DNA of 64,000 nt from positions 932,001 through 996,000 of the forward strand of contig LSRY02000025.1 in the NCBI GenBank assembly GCA_001643675.2, in the 5' to 3' direction. Both the position numbers and the translations under genes were made by a program. The notes below the pieces were generated by a model. The model made no database searches, was not told where the DNA came from, and saw only the letters and a program-made list of their open reading frames with translations. This document shows positions 15,111 through 26,449 of this stretch, in pieces (the stretch's first letter is position 1; each line of letters opens with the position of its first letter). Origin of the DNA: Monocercomonoides exilis (taxonomy: Eukaryota > Preaxostyla > Oxymonadida > Polymastigidae).

Positions 15111-16103
15111 AAGATAAAATGAAATGTTATTTGAATTTAAAAAAAGAAGAAGAAAGAAAAGAAAATGAACGGAAATTCAATTAAAAGAGAAAGAATTAAA
15201 AGCTATAGATGTGCAATAGCAATGATGCATACGGGCAAATGGATATATGTCATGTTCAGAAGATATAGCGAAACAGCAGTTTGTGACTGCTCTCTCATAA
15301 TCTGCTCCAAATCTGTCAGCATTAGAAATAAGACAGTTGTGGAATGTTGTGAAACACTTCCTATATTTAAAAAAAAAAAAGAATTTATTAGAAAAAAGTA
15401 CTTTTTACAATAATTTATGAGGACATACCTACAAATCGAGCAAATTGTTCTTGAACAGCTAATTGATTCCTCAATTCAAAAATATTAGCAGTTCGGCGAT
15501 TGAAGTTATGTCTCGAAAAGTTGCGCGAAATCGTAGAGCAGAACTGTTCCAACTGGGAGAAAGTATCTCCACTGAACATTCCTTTCTTGTAAACGCGTAA
15601 AAGAGCATCAAGAGCAGAATAAAATGCAAAATCAGTTACAGCCTATGTGGGAAATTTATATTCATATTTATACGGTAACGCGAAAACGATTGTCATGCAT
15701 AAAAAGATGATTCGTTTCAAACTTTATTTCTTGACGTCTTAAGAATTGGAGTAACCAGCTTTCCTTCTTGACTGAAATGAGATAAAAGAAGATTTATAAA
15801 GTCAAGCAGTATAATGCAGATGTAAAAATAAGTAACAACAGCAAACTATAGACTTCTCCATTCAAAGAGATAACTGACCATGGATTGTAAACAGTGTTGA
15901 GACAAAACGGCAAAATAAGTGAGGTAATCTTGAAACAACGGATCTGAAGGGCTTCGAAAAAAATCTCTAACATCTCTTCCAGTTTTATCTGCTTCGAACT
16001 GGCGTGATTTGTGAAATACATGCCTCTGAAACTGCATGAACAATTCTTTTGCAATTGTTGCACACAGCTGTGATGGAGGTGTTTCTTGTTCGGTGGAATG
16101 CAT
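1..16103 (-). CDS. FRY: Furry/Tao3/Mor2 (FRY)-family giant scaffold protein, 5' part, runs off left edge
   Basis: Exons on the minus strand: 16103-15854, 15771-15674, 15642-15433 and 15028 down to beyond base 1. The phases agree at every join, giving at least 5,195 codons; the last exon alone stays open for over 5,000 codons with no stop in the window. The N-terminus aligns with the Furry N-terminal (MOR2-PAG1_N) region, with a motif like SQHCLQSMVSYLFEWR, and helical repeats follow around 15.0-14.4 kb. A second conserved block at 11.7-10.2 kb includes EATALVFLCSHS and AQWRTYLAFS, matching the Furry middle region. Family members are HEAT-like scaffolds that activate NDR/LATS kinases in cell morphogenesis and polarity. 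Metazoan Furry is about 3,000 aa, so this one is inflated by poly-Ser, Pro/Ser and Lys-Asn runs. The exon 1 donor (GTCTAT) and exon 3 donor (GTAGGT) were chosen to keep frame. The gene is divergent from the next gene, 135 bp away. Confidence 0.85.
15041..15110. repeat. A46 tract followed by (GA)n, inside the third Furry intron
   Basis: A run of 46 A (15041-15086) followed by GA dinucleotides to about 15110. On the gene's sense strand it reads (TC)n then T46, ending about 12 bases before the 3' splice site at 15029, so it sits where a polypyrimidine tract is expected. Confidence 0.9.
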
Positions 16104-16238
16104 TTCACTATGCACTTCTTATATATTCGAAAAAAGTTGAGTATAAATTCCGAAAATTTTCTCAAAAAACCTCAAAAAACAGAAAGCTGGTGATCTTAAT
16201 GCTATAAATTAAGGTGAAATATTATCCCATATTTAAAA
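16104..16238. promoter_or_regulatory. Short divergent promoter region
   Basis: The only sequence between the Furry start codon (minus strand) and the start of the RG-rich gene (plus strand). The 135 bp of AT-rich DNA must hold the promoters and 5' leaders of both genes, unless there are upstream non-coding exons. I see no recognisable motif. Confidence 0.4.
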
Positions 16239-17880
16239 ATGTCTTATCAAAATCGCTCGAATTCATATCAAAGGAGCGGAAGTTCAAGGCATGGACAAGG
16301 GTTATTACAAACCCCTCAACGATATCAATCTAATTATCGAGACAGTCGAGGAAGAGGCCATGGCACTCCAGCTGGAGGAGGTTCTCAATATCGTGGGTCA
16401 ACTGGTGGGTTTTATCGTCGCAGAAACGATGACCCGTTAACAAATGGAGATCCAATGCGATCGTGGTCAATTGGGCGAGAAAGTTGGACTATTGGACGAG
16501 GAAGAATGATTCTTGGAACACAAAAAATTGTGTATCCTTCAAATTATCTTCACTTCACAACATTTCAAGATGTATGCAAATTTTTGTTGATTAGTTCGTA
16601 TTTTTGGATTGTATGCTTTTATTGTATAGTTTTCTGATTTTGAAGCCGCTCAACGGGGACTCACGACTGATTCAGATGTTGTTGCACTCCCTCCTGCTGC
16701 TCTTGTACCAGCTGCTGGAACTGATTCTCCACCTTTGGAAGCATCACCTAATTTTTCAAATTCGGCTGATGAAATTAAAGATCAAACCAGCGATATTAAC
16801 GAAGATTCAGAATCAGACGAAGAAAAATCTGATGAAGAAGGGGAGAATGAAGAGAAAGACAAAAAGGATTCAACAGAAAAGGATGATGAAAATGAAGAAG
16901 ATGAAGATTTGCAACCTCACAAGCGCACTTTGGAAAGTGCAAAAGAATCATTGAAGGATGACAAAAACATCGATGAGAATGAAGATCATGTGATTAGGGA
17001 AGATGGAATAAATGCATTTAATTTCAGTATGAATTTTTTATTTAAACAGTGTTAAATTCTTTTGCGTTTTTCCAAATATTAACTTTTTTATTTCTCGATT
17101 TATATCTAATCTTAAATAATTTAATTTATTAGAGGCAAAATCCATGGATAACAGACTCAGAGAAGCTATTCGTGTTCAAAACAGAATCTTCAGCGTTCTG
17201 GAAAAGCAAAAAACAACGACGATAATCAAAAAAGACGGAAAGGAGGAAAAAAAAGGACCAACTTATGTGGATTTGGGGCGAGTGCAAATGAGATGCATCG
17301 ATGACAGAGGATGGAAACAGAAAATCAACACCAACGAAATTGGTTTGTGTCAACGACTTTGGAGGCTGCTTTTTCTTTCTTTCTTTTTTTTTTTTTTCTG
17401 TTGAAAAAAGCTTTCTTTTTGTTAATTAAAAAAGCAACTGTTCATTTATTTTATTTTGTTTCATTCATTTATTTTATTTTTGTGAAATCAATCCATATTT
17501 TAATCTTCTTTTCTAATTTAATTTCTTCACAATAATTACATTCAGAATCCCTCACTTCTGTCATCCGTCGTGAGCGGATGGAGATGAAGAATGCAGAGAC
17601 CGAACGTATTCGGCAGCAAGAGCTGAGGCAGCAGCTGATGAAGCAGCGAGAAAGTGGACCGCCTCACAACCAGCCACCGCGTGTGACTGACATCTGGGCG
17701 TCTAACAGAGGGAGAGGCTCAAACACTGACAGATACAGCCGTGGAAGAGACGGGGGCAGCAGTGGAGGTAGTGGCAGTAACAGGCAGAGCTCGTATTCCA
17801 GAGACTCCTATCAGGACGGAGGATATCGCAGGAATTCAGAGAGGTCATCGTCGAATCCGTCGAGGCATTCGAGATATTGA
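16239..17880 (+). CDS. Unrecognised RG-rich / acidic protein, possibly RNA-binding
   Basis: Four exons, 16239-16571, 16630-17026, 17133-17342 and 17546-17880, join in phase 0, 1 and 1 and give 424 aa ending in TGA. The first intron is only 58 bp. The N-terminus (about residues 1-65) is rich in Arg, Gly, Ser, Tyr and Gln. An acidic Glu/Asp/Lys stretch lies around residues 170-240. A more ordered segment encoded by exon 3 (LREAIRVQNRIFSVLEKQ, then YVDLGRVQMRCIDDRGWKQK) leads into a Glu/Arg/Gln helix and a C-terminal RGRG/GGSSGGSGS/SRDS tail. Such low-complexity tails are common in RNA-binding and ribonucleoprotein proteins, but I recognise no named domain, so the function is unknown. The splice model is well supported because all joins preserve frame. 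Confidence 0.75.
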
Positions 17881-18299
17881 TTTGTGATTTCACTTCAGTT
17901 GATTCGTGTTTCTCAGCAGAAGTTTGCACAGTCTGCATGCTTTGCATGTGATTGAATGCAATTCTTTAAATGATCGTTTTCATTTTCTTCGCATCCTTTG
18001 TTTGAGGCATATGCTCTGGAGCAAAGAATTTCATTTATTTCAATTCAAGTTATTGAAGTTTTTCATAACGAATTTTTTTTTCAAGTCTTCTCTCCAACTT
18101 TGGATTTATCACTTCACTTAAAATGAAAAGAATCAAAAACGAGCAAAAACTGACAAAACGCAATAAATTGGTTTTGAATAAATGCAAAAACATGCTTTAA
18201 ATATTCGTGTTTAACTACTTAATTTTAAAGATAAAAGAAATCGAAAGATAGTCAAATAGACAAAGAATAAATAAATTCGTCACTCTGATTGTGCCTCCA
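17881..18299. other. Tail-to-tail spacer
   Basis: AT-rich DNA between the convergent ends of the RG-rich gene and PheRS beta. It contains AATAAA-like strings that could serve either 3' end. I see nothing else in it. Confidence 0.5.
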
Positions 18300-21003
18300 C
18301 TACAGCAAGCGCTCCAGCAATGGCTCGAGGTTCAGCTCGACAGCAGTGACAAGTGTGTGCACTGTGAAGTCCTTGAGCACATCTGGTCTGACAACACCCA
18401 TGATGCCCACTGGTATCTGCACAAGCGGCACATCCCGTGGCTCATTCAGCTCGCCCATGTCAGTCAGGCACAGGATAGCCATGTTCCCTTCCACGAAGGA
18501 CGCAGTGTCTCCCAGCCAGCGGCACAGGGAGACGGAAGGGTCCTTTGCAAGCTGAGGGAGAAGACGCGAGACAGGAATCATCTGCCACACGGCTGGAATC
18601 GGTTGGGATATCTCCTTCTTCCGCTGCCTCTCTTTCTCTTTCTCTTCGTCTGTCTCTTCTCTCTTCTCTTTCTCTTTCCTCTCTTTCTCCTTCTTGTCCT
18701 CTTCAATCAAGCTGCGCTTTCTCTCCTTCATTCCATTGATCATCTCAACAGGGTCAACCCTATCGTCTGCAAAGACACATCGGCAGTGGCTGAAGATGTG
18801 TGCCAAAAGCGGAATCATCTCCTCTACTTCCACATCGTTTCCGCACCGCACTGCACAGAAACGCCTCTCGTTACGCGCGCCGCTGTCAGATGGCACAGTG
18901 CCTGAAAGAGAAGGCTCTTCGAAATGCATCGCTGCTGCCCATGGAGGAATAATATCTTCTGTCTGCGAGTCTGAGCTGCTGGATGACGAAGACGATGGGA
19001 CAAGATCGTATCCTTTCCTGTTTGCACAGCAGCCGTGTCCGCAGATGCCCTCGCACTTCTTCTCTCCTTTCAGAGCATGTGCTGTCCGCTTCTTCCCGCA
19101 TCTGGTGCCTCCGCATCCCAAAATGTCAGGGAGCACCACATCGCCCACCTCAAACAGGCTGATGGGCTTTGGGTGGTGGTTGTTGTGGCACAGGGACAGA
19201 AGCAGGCACGGAAGGAGCGATGTTCTGGCAGCGCCTGTGTCGATGGTCTTTCCATTCAGCGTGGTTATCATTCCACAGCGGCACAGCGAGGCACAGCCAG
19301 TCGAAGAGGAAGAAGGCGTTGATGATGATGATGCTGAAGCAGAAGCAGATGAAGCAACGGGGGCAGGGTATTTGTACACGTAAGGCTCAGTCCCATCGCA
19401 TGGTTCTTTGGCCTTTTCGCATTCTCCACAGCAGGCACCTCTGCACGCACAGCTGCTTCTCCTCATCTTTGTTGTGGCATCGTCCAAAGACAAAAGCACA
19501 AAGTTGTACATCTCCACATATCCGCCCATTGCTGCAAGCATCCGAACACCTTCAACAGCCTCCTCAGCCAGCAATGGTTGGCCAATTGAAGACCGACCAC
19601 CTCGCCCAGCACCAGCTGAGACAGGCACGATCTTGTCTACGCCATACGAAATGAGCACATCCTCTGCCAGATCATTGGGATGCAGCACGTCTGCTCGGTG
19701 GCACGGGATAACTGCCTTCAGAGAGATGTCTTTGGTCTCGTTGCCTGTTGCACCTTCTGGAAGGCTGGCAAGAACTTGCTTTTGTCGCAGAAATCCGATC
19801 ATCTCGTTCGCAGTGAGTGACAATCCCAGCAAGCCGTTAACAAACGACACGGGCAGATCCATGTGCAGCGGGGCCATCCGTGGAAAGAGGTATGTTTTTG
19901 GTTCAAGAGCGGGTGTGTTCAAAGGCGAGAGCACATCGGCGTATGATGGATGAGACGATATAACCTCAACGCTTTCGACACCGCCGGTGCAGTACTCGGC
20001 AAATGAAGTGATTATCACGTTCATAACGGCTGTCATTCTCTGAAGATCAGTGCCAGTAACATCAATAAAGATGTCCTTTGTCTGAAGAGTTATTTTTGAG
20101 TGTTCCCCATTCACAATTGGTGGAAGAGACAACAAAACTCCATTTTTGTCCCTGATAACTGGAACAACCGGTGAGCCTTTAACAAGATGGATGTATTTTC
20201 CTAAAGGAAGATTCTTCGTTTCGTAATATTCAAACCATTCACTTGCAGTTTTGTTCAGATCATCAGGCATTTTGTCGTTTGGAGCTGGTCCGACAAGAGT
20301 TGTTTTTAGAGGTGTGAAACGGAACGATGGAGACTCTCCGCGATATGTGAAAGGTGGTTCAATAGTAGATAAGTCATGGGTTCCAATGGCAACAAGAGTT
20401 CGTTTCCTACACGCGTTGTCGTGAAGTTTTTCTTGAAGATCAATGAAATGTTGATATAATTCACTGGTAAATGTGATTCCCCTTAAAACAGCGCCAATGG
20501 CAAAAGGGCGGATGGGCTCGGCCTAAATGCAATTCACAAATTATATCAAAAACTTTTTTTGTGAATGAATGAATTGATACCGATTTATCAACATAAAATT
20601 TCAGTGTTGCTGGTTTTGAAGTGATCAAGAGAGGCTCACTTTTTTTAAGAAAGCACCTAACTTCATGAACAACTCCCTCCATTCCACTCAAATCATAACG
20701 ATTTGCCATGAACTCCAGCTGAATTTCTTTCTGAAAAGTGAAATTGGAAAAAGCAATCATAAATTATTGTTTTCAAAAATGAAAATACATCTCCTTCTGC
20801 CAATTCCTTGACAATTGCTTCCATTCCAAGACGAGCAAATAAGGCTTCGATTTGATCATCGGCTACAAAAATAGTTAAAATAAGAATTTTTTCATCAAAA
20901 AATGGACAAATTTATTTCATCGAAAACAGATTTACAGCAAACAATATGAAGGTTCGTCTATCGCTGTAAGAAACGATTTCTTTGAGAAGCTGACGTGCGG
21001 CAT
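18300..21003 (-). CDS. FARSB: Phenylalanyl-tRNA synthetase beta subunit (cytosolic, eukaryotic type)
   Basis: Exons 21003-20943, 20862-20789, 20730-20581 and 20522-18300 join in phases 1, 0 and 0 and give 835 aa. The protein forms the beta half of the alpha2/beta2 enzyme that charges tRNA-Phe in the cytosol. Family landmarks in order: MPHVSFSKKSF start, ANRYDLSGMEGVVHEVR, IRPFAIGAVLRGI, CRKRTLVAIGTHDL, PPIVNGEHSKIT, the tRNA synthetase B5-type segment, and the catalytic-like core with VARTSLLP-like AARTSLLP, LFEVGDVVLPD and SGARNERRFCAV. The usual length is about 590 aa. The excess comes from Cys-rich insertions near residues 450-510 and 555-595, Ser runs, and a Lys/Glu-rich coil near 695-735. 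The first donor is GTTTGC. The gene is divergent from the beta-helix gene at 22185. Family assignment is secure; insert boundaries are approximate. Confidence 0.93.
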
Positions 21004-21754
21004 ATCAATTTCACTTTTGGATCAATAATTTTAGTATATGGCAAAATTGATCATAAATAAATAATCAGGAAAATTGAACTTTTCACTATTACGTTTTTTG
21101 GAAAAAATATCTGTTTTAGTTCTTAATAATTTATTATTACTTATTACTAACACCTTTTCAGATTTTTTGATATCATTTTATTTTGTATGATTTGAAATAT
21201 TTTCACTTCATAAGATAATGTTTGCTTTTCCGTTTGCTAGCTTTTCAGTCCACAATAAATAGTGATGTTATTAGCAAGCATAGAAATAAATATATATGTT
21301 GATTGTTGAATACTCGACAAATAAACACTCATATTTGAATAATCCATATGTTTCGTGTTCTGCTTCAACCAAGAGGAGGAAAATTATTGTTGAAATTGTT
21401 GAGCAACTACAAGAAATCTCTCAAAAATAAGGCAATTTCATCTTGAACAATAATTTTTGCGGGAAAGAAATGATAACTTTTTAACTTTCCAAGAAATAAA
21501 GAATAAATCTGAGTTAAAAATCATATCATCAAAAAGCAAGTTGAACTTATAAACAAATATGAAAACTTCTTTCGCATGGAATGAGAAAAATAGCTATTTC
21601 GTCTATCAAAAAATCATTTGAAGATTTCGGGTTGATGTTTTACTTTTGATTCTCATGATGCTGTGTGTCATTGAAGCTTGTGTAAATGCACTCGAGTCTC
21701 TTTTCTCTCAGCTCAATTAAATCTTCCTTCATCACAGAGAGTCTCTCTCTCTCT

Positions 21755-21785
<31 letters not shown>

Positions 21786-22184
21786 GAGCTTGTATTGTCT
21801 ATTTTTTCTTTTCGCTTTTTTTAGGAATCGAAAAGAATTAGAGCGAGAAATAATTTGTATTTGTTATTTCCTCTGAAGATTCTCATTTGCAAATGTGTTT
21901 TCTATACTGCTTCAAAGGATATTGATAAATCTTTCTGTCTGCATTGATGACGTAGATGTTTTTAAATCTTCGAACAAGCATCATGAATCTTTTGTTACTA
22001 TCAGTTGCCTCCTTGAATATTCCAATAACTTTAACGATCAATTTCTAAAATTTTGCCTTTCAATTCACTGAAAAGAAAAAGAAAGATAGATAGATAGATA
22101 GAAAAAATGAAAAAAAATTAAAATGAAAAATTTATTTTTTGTTTTTTGATTAGGCCCATTATTTATTTATATTTTATTATTTTT
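21004..22184. other. Divergent intergenic region with (CT)n-T27 tract
   Basis: AT-rich spacer between the divergent PheRS beta and beta-helix genes. It contains a (TC)n run followed by about 27 T near 21738-21785, and a short GATA run near 22086-22102. I see no gene in it. Confidence 0.5.
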
Positions 22185-23738
22185 ATGTTTGCATTTTGTT
22201 TGACAAATATTGCATTCTTCATACTCTTTCCTGCAGTCATTTGTGACTCTGATGCAAAGACATATTATGTGTGTTCGAAAAATGGTACAAATAACGAAGT
22301 TTGTGGAACGGAGCAAATACCATGTAGAGAACTTCAATATTTGTTGAAGAAGACCGATGACATTTTAAATCGAAATATTTCCATGGGATTTGGGGACTAT
22401 AACGAAGGAAAGATTGATTTTCTTCGAGGAGAAATTAGAATTTTCAATTCCGAAAGCTCGGATAAAGGTTGCCTTATTTGCAATAGTAATGATGAATACT
22501 GCTTCAAAGTTGATAATGCTACTTTGTCTGTGGAGCGCATTGCTTTTTCGTTGGGTTGGAAACAGAGCACATTTCCTGTTGCTTTCATTTTGAATAACGC
22601 ATCTTTTTCGCTAAATCATACGAAAATAAGTGTATATTTTGTTTATGAAAGTGAAATGCTTTCTGAAGGAAAGCCGGTAATCAGTGCTTGTTTATCTAGG
22701 ATATCGATTCAATCTGCAAATATTTCACATTCACTAGTTTGGGATTCATATCAGGATTTGTCTGATAATGAGATCTGTGATTGGAATCATGGCCTTATTG
22801 AACTGAATAATTGTACAACTAATATTCACGATAGCTATTTCTCTGGACAGTTTGGTACTTTGTTTATGGATCAAGGTTCACTAGAATTGAACACTGTTCA
22901 ATTTTCTACTGATTATATCGAGAAAAACTTTTATTCAAGAAGGGGATTGAGGTGCATCGGTGATGGAACTGTAAGTGCAACTGACACTTATGAATATTAT
23001 GGAACAGATGAAAAGGGAAATTTCTTTGATTTGAGAAAATGCCGTGCAACAGGACCCTCGTTAACTCGGGGCAGAGAGCCATTTTTCACTCCAGAAATTT
23101 TGAGTGTGATCGAAAATCAATCAACCAAATCAAACAAATATGCTATGACTGTTTATTTTTTAAATTTGTTGCCATGTGAAGTGAAGCTGTGTGTGCATAA
23201 AACAAATAGTGAGATTACAAAGCTTGATTTTGATGCAAATAATTCGTCGTTCACAAAAATAGAACTTGACAAGGATGCATTTCCAGCAAAATTCAACATT
23301 TCTTTAGAATATCCCGGACCAAACAATACCAGGAAATATTCTCCTCAACAAAATGTTGACTTCAGATATCTCAATTACTCGGATGATGGACTTAGTAAAG
23401 TTACAAAAATGATTATAGTAATTGTCAGTGTTGTGAGCGCGATTCTATTATTTGGCGGGATAACCGTTATTGTAACTGTTGTTTGTGTTGTAAAGCAGTC
23501 GAGAAAGAGAAAAGGGTATGCCGGAATGAGTGTATTTCCCGCTCCAAATTCAACTGTGATGAGTGGATACCCTGGATACCCAGTTTCCTATCAAGGCTTT
23601 TCAGCAATTCCAGTTGCACAAACTGAAACGAATCATTCTGAGCATACAAACCAAACACAAAATGTTTCAAATAATGCTAACATAGAAAAGGAAGCGATAC
23701 TACCACCAAGAGTTGAATTGAATGGATCGACTTCTTAG
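22185..23738 (+). CDS. Secreted/surface type I membrane protein with beta-helix-family lead module
   Basis: 517 aa from the first ATG in the frame; the frame is open upstream only through a non-ATG codon. A hydrophobic signal peptide (MFAFCLTNIAFFILFPAVIC) is followed by VCSKNGTNNEVCGTEQIPCR, the same CG....PC motif found four times in the giant receptor at 45598-53355. The ectodomain (about 20-405) has many Asn-X-Ser/Thr sites and short Ile/Leu/Phe-rich strands like those of right-handed beta-helix proteins. One membrane segment (about 408-436) precedes a basic stop-transfer QSRKRK and a short Asn/Gln/Pro-rich cytoplasmic tail without a kinase-like domain. It is probably a truncated or minimal paralogue of the giant receptor. 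The ligand is unknown, and the beta-helix fold is inferred rather than shown. Confidence 0.75.
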   Translation: MFAFCLTNIAFFILFPAVICDSDAKTYYVCSKNGTNNEVCGTEQIPCRELQYLLKKTDDILNRNISMGFGDYNEGKIDFLRGEIRIFNSESSDKGCLICNSNDEYCFKVDNATLSVERIAFSLGWKQSTFPVAFILNNASFSLNHTKISVYFVYESEMLSEGKPVISACLSRISIQSANISHSLVWDSYQDLSDNEICDWNHGLIELNNCTTNIHDSYFSGQFGTLFMDQGSLELNTVQFSTDYIEKNFYSRRGLRCIGDGTVSATDTYEYYGTDEKGNFFDLRKCRATGPSLTRGREPFFTPEILSVIENQSTKSNKYAMTVYFLNLLPCEVKLCVHKTNSEITKLDFDANNSSFTKIELDKDAFPAKFNISLEYPGPNNTRKYSPQQNVDFRYLNYSDDGLSKVTKMIIVIVSVVSAILLFGGITVIVTVVCVVKQSRKRKGYAGMSVFPAPNSTVMSGYPGYPVSYQGFSAIPVAQTETNHSEHTNQTQNVSNNANIEKEAILPPRVELNGSTS

Positions 23739-25080
23739 GCAGTTGTTTTTGCTTTGAAATTTTCATATTTACATTCAATTGACAAATTTTTGAAAATCAT
23801 CAAAGAAATGTTTTCTGTATAGATTTTCAATGTTTTGAACATTAGAATTTTAAAAGTTTTATGTCTTTTAGAAAATGTGATCATTTAACAAAATTGTTAA
23901 AAAGTGAGTTTAATTTTTTTATTATTTTCCTTCTTTTTTCATCTCTTGTCATTTACATTTTTGACTCATATGCATTCGTTCAGAGCATTTTGTCGGCTAT
24001 ATAAAAGAACTTTTAACGTGTCTATCACCGGATGTTTTTTCCGGTTTCACCTTCATAACAAAAATATATTTAATTTTTGTTGATTACATTTGTATTTTTA
24101 TATTATTGTCAAACTTTTTTTTACTAATTTTTTTGTTTTCAAATCAGTGAAAAAATAGATATTGTGAATTTCCAAACAACTTTTCAACTGTGTTTTCAAT
24201 GGCAAGTTTTTTATTCTTTTTTGAATAGCGCGATTTTTCAATCCGGAGAGTTTATTTTTTTATCTTTTTTTTTTCATGTTTTTATCATCTTTCTTGTTTT
24301 CAATCAAATTTGAAAATAGATACTGTTTCCAATAATCTTGTTTTTGTTCCTTTTTAAATGTAATTGTTTAAATCATTATTTCAACATTTAAAAATTAATA
24401 TCAATCAGAATTTTCAAAGATGAGTTTTTCTTTTTTTAAAAGAAACACCTTTATATTTTTCTGGTTTAAAAAAAAATATTTTGATTTTTGTTCAATTTCT
24501 TCTATTGCATTTTTTTAAGAAATCAAAATGCAAATAAAACCGAATAGTTATTTCAAAAATGAACTGGTTTGTGTTTTGTTCACTTGAAAGGATCCAATTG
24601 AAGGAATTGATCAATAATTCTGATGTTAAATCAGAACTGGAAAAAAAATTTTACGACTTTTCACAAAGAATGACCCAGATATGAATATTTTTGAACGAAA
24701 AATGCTAATTCAACTTTTGTGAAAGTTTGCTCTGTAAAATTATAATGAATTAAATATTTTTTTCTCTTTTTTTCTTTTCAATTTATATTAAAATGGGACA
24801 AAATATTTGACTTCAGGCATTTTCTTAGAAAAATTTTGCACTTTTCATTGACTTAAATATATCGAAAAAACACAATAAAAAATGGTTCCATTTCTTGACA
24901 TTCGTGAAATGTTGGAAAACTTGATGTTTTGATTTCAAAGATGACTGTTTTCGGATATCAAAATCAAATTTATTTTGAGATCTGGTAAAGTTAAAAAATG
25001 TTTTATGTGAAACAATTTTTTCAAACTTTGTGCATTAAAAGCTTGAAAGTCCATATTTTCCCCCATATTGGTTAATTTTT
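23739..25080. other. AT-rich intergenic DNA, no gene seen
   Basis: Very AT-rich sequence with many short T and A runs and no convincing reading frame on either strand. It precedes the large inverted repeat. Confidence 0.5.
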
Positions 25081-26233
25081 TGAGAAATTCCTTTCGATTT
25101 ATTTTCAAAAGTCCCAAATATTAAATATTTTGATCAGATTTCTGTTCCCTCTCACGATACATCACTAGAACATAATGTCAGATTTTTATTTGTACACAGT
25201 TTTTTATTGGATCCTAATTTTTTTCTCATATTTATTCAAAAAGAAGGTTGCATTCGTTGAGATATTTTTAAAATAAATAATATATTACATTAAGGTTGTA
25301 CTCTCAATGTTTTTGGAAATTAATTCTTCAAAAGAAAGAACTGAATTTTTTGAATTTTATTTTTTGATCAATGATTTGCTCGTATTTTCACCAACTTTTG
25401 AAATAGGGTGTTTTCCTTGTAGGCATTGTTTTAAAACTTTTCTTTTATTCATTTTTTGTAATTTTTAACTTAAGAATCTTTTTTCACTAGTTTTCACATC
25501 TCACCTATTTTTTATCAAAAACAAAAATTTGTAGATATTTGTCGTTCTTTCTCCAAATTTTCAATGCACGCTCAATATGCAATTTAGAATTGCAAAATTC
25601 TGATGATGAAATTAATAATAACAAAATGAATTTTTCTCAGAAACAAAAAATTAAAAAATTGTATTTTTCACGTTTTTCTTTTCACACAAATATGATTAAC
25701 AAAAATTTTTTATAAATAAGATACTGTTCATTATTATTCATCATTAACACACAGCTTTCCTTCTGATTAATCGTATTTCTTGTTAATACTTAAATTTTGA
25801 TAAAAAAAGGTGAGATGTGAAAACTAGTGAAAAAAGATTCTTAAGTTAAAAATTACAAAAAATGAATAAAAGAAAAGTTTTAAAACAATGCCTACAAGGA
25901 AAACACCCTATTTCAAAAGTTGGTGAAAATACGAGCAAATCATTGATCAAAAAATAAAATTCAAAAAATTCAGTTCTTTCTTTTGAAGAATTAATTTCCA
26001 AAAACATTGAGAGTACAACCTTAATGTAATATATTATTTATTTTAAAAATATCTCAACGAATGCAACCTTCTTTTTGAATAAATATGAGAAAAAAATTAG
26101 GATCCAATAAAAAACTGTGTACAAATAAAAATCTGACATTATGTTCTAGTGATGTATCGTGAGAGGGAACAGAAATCTGATCAAAATATTTAATATTTGG
26201 GACTTTTGAAAATAAATCGAAAGGAATTTCTCA
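25081..26233. mobile_element. Large inverted repeat (440-bp arms, 274-bp loop), foldback-like element
   Basis: The left arm (25081-25520) and right arm (25795-26233) are reverse complements. They are almost identical wherever compared: I found one 1-base length difference near the inner end and no other mismatch in the stretches checked. The loop at 25521-25794 is AT-rich and non-coding. No clear target-site duplication flanks the outer ends (TGAGAAATTCC / GGAATTTCTCA). It could be a foldback transposon, a recent inverted duplication, or an assembly artefact. Confidence 0.8.
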
Positions 26234-26382
26234 ATGCACATATTGAAATGAAAATATTTGAATTTCGGAATATTTTGAAAGATCAATTCAGATGTTCACT
26301 GTTCTCGTTAATTGTTGATTTTTTTTGAAATACATAAATATTGAAAATCAAAGATTTGATAAATATTTTATTTTTAATGTCA

Positions 26383-26405
26383 TGTTTTTTTTTTTTTTTT
26401 TTTTT
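26383..26405. repeat. Poly-T tract
   Basis: An uninterrupted T run of about 20 bases between the inverted repeat and the transposase relic. Confidence 0.7.
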
Positions 26406-26449
26406 GAAATGCGCGATTAAATTCGAATGATAAAAACTCTTCAACATAT

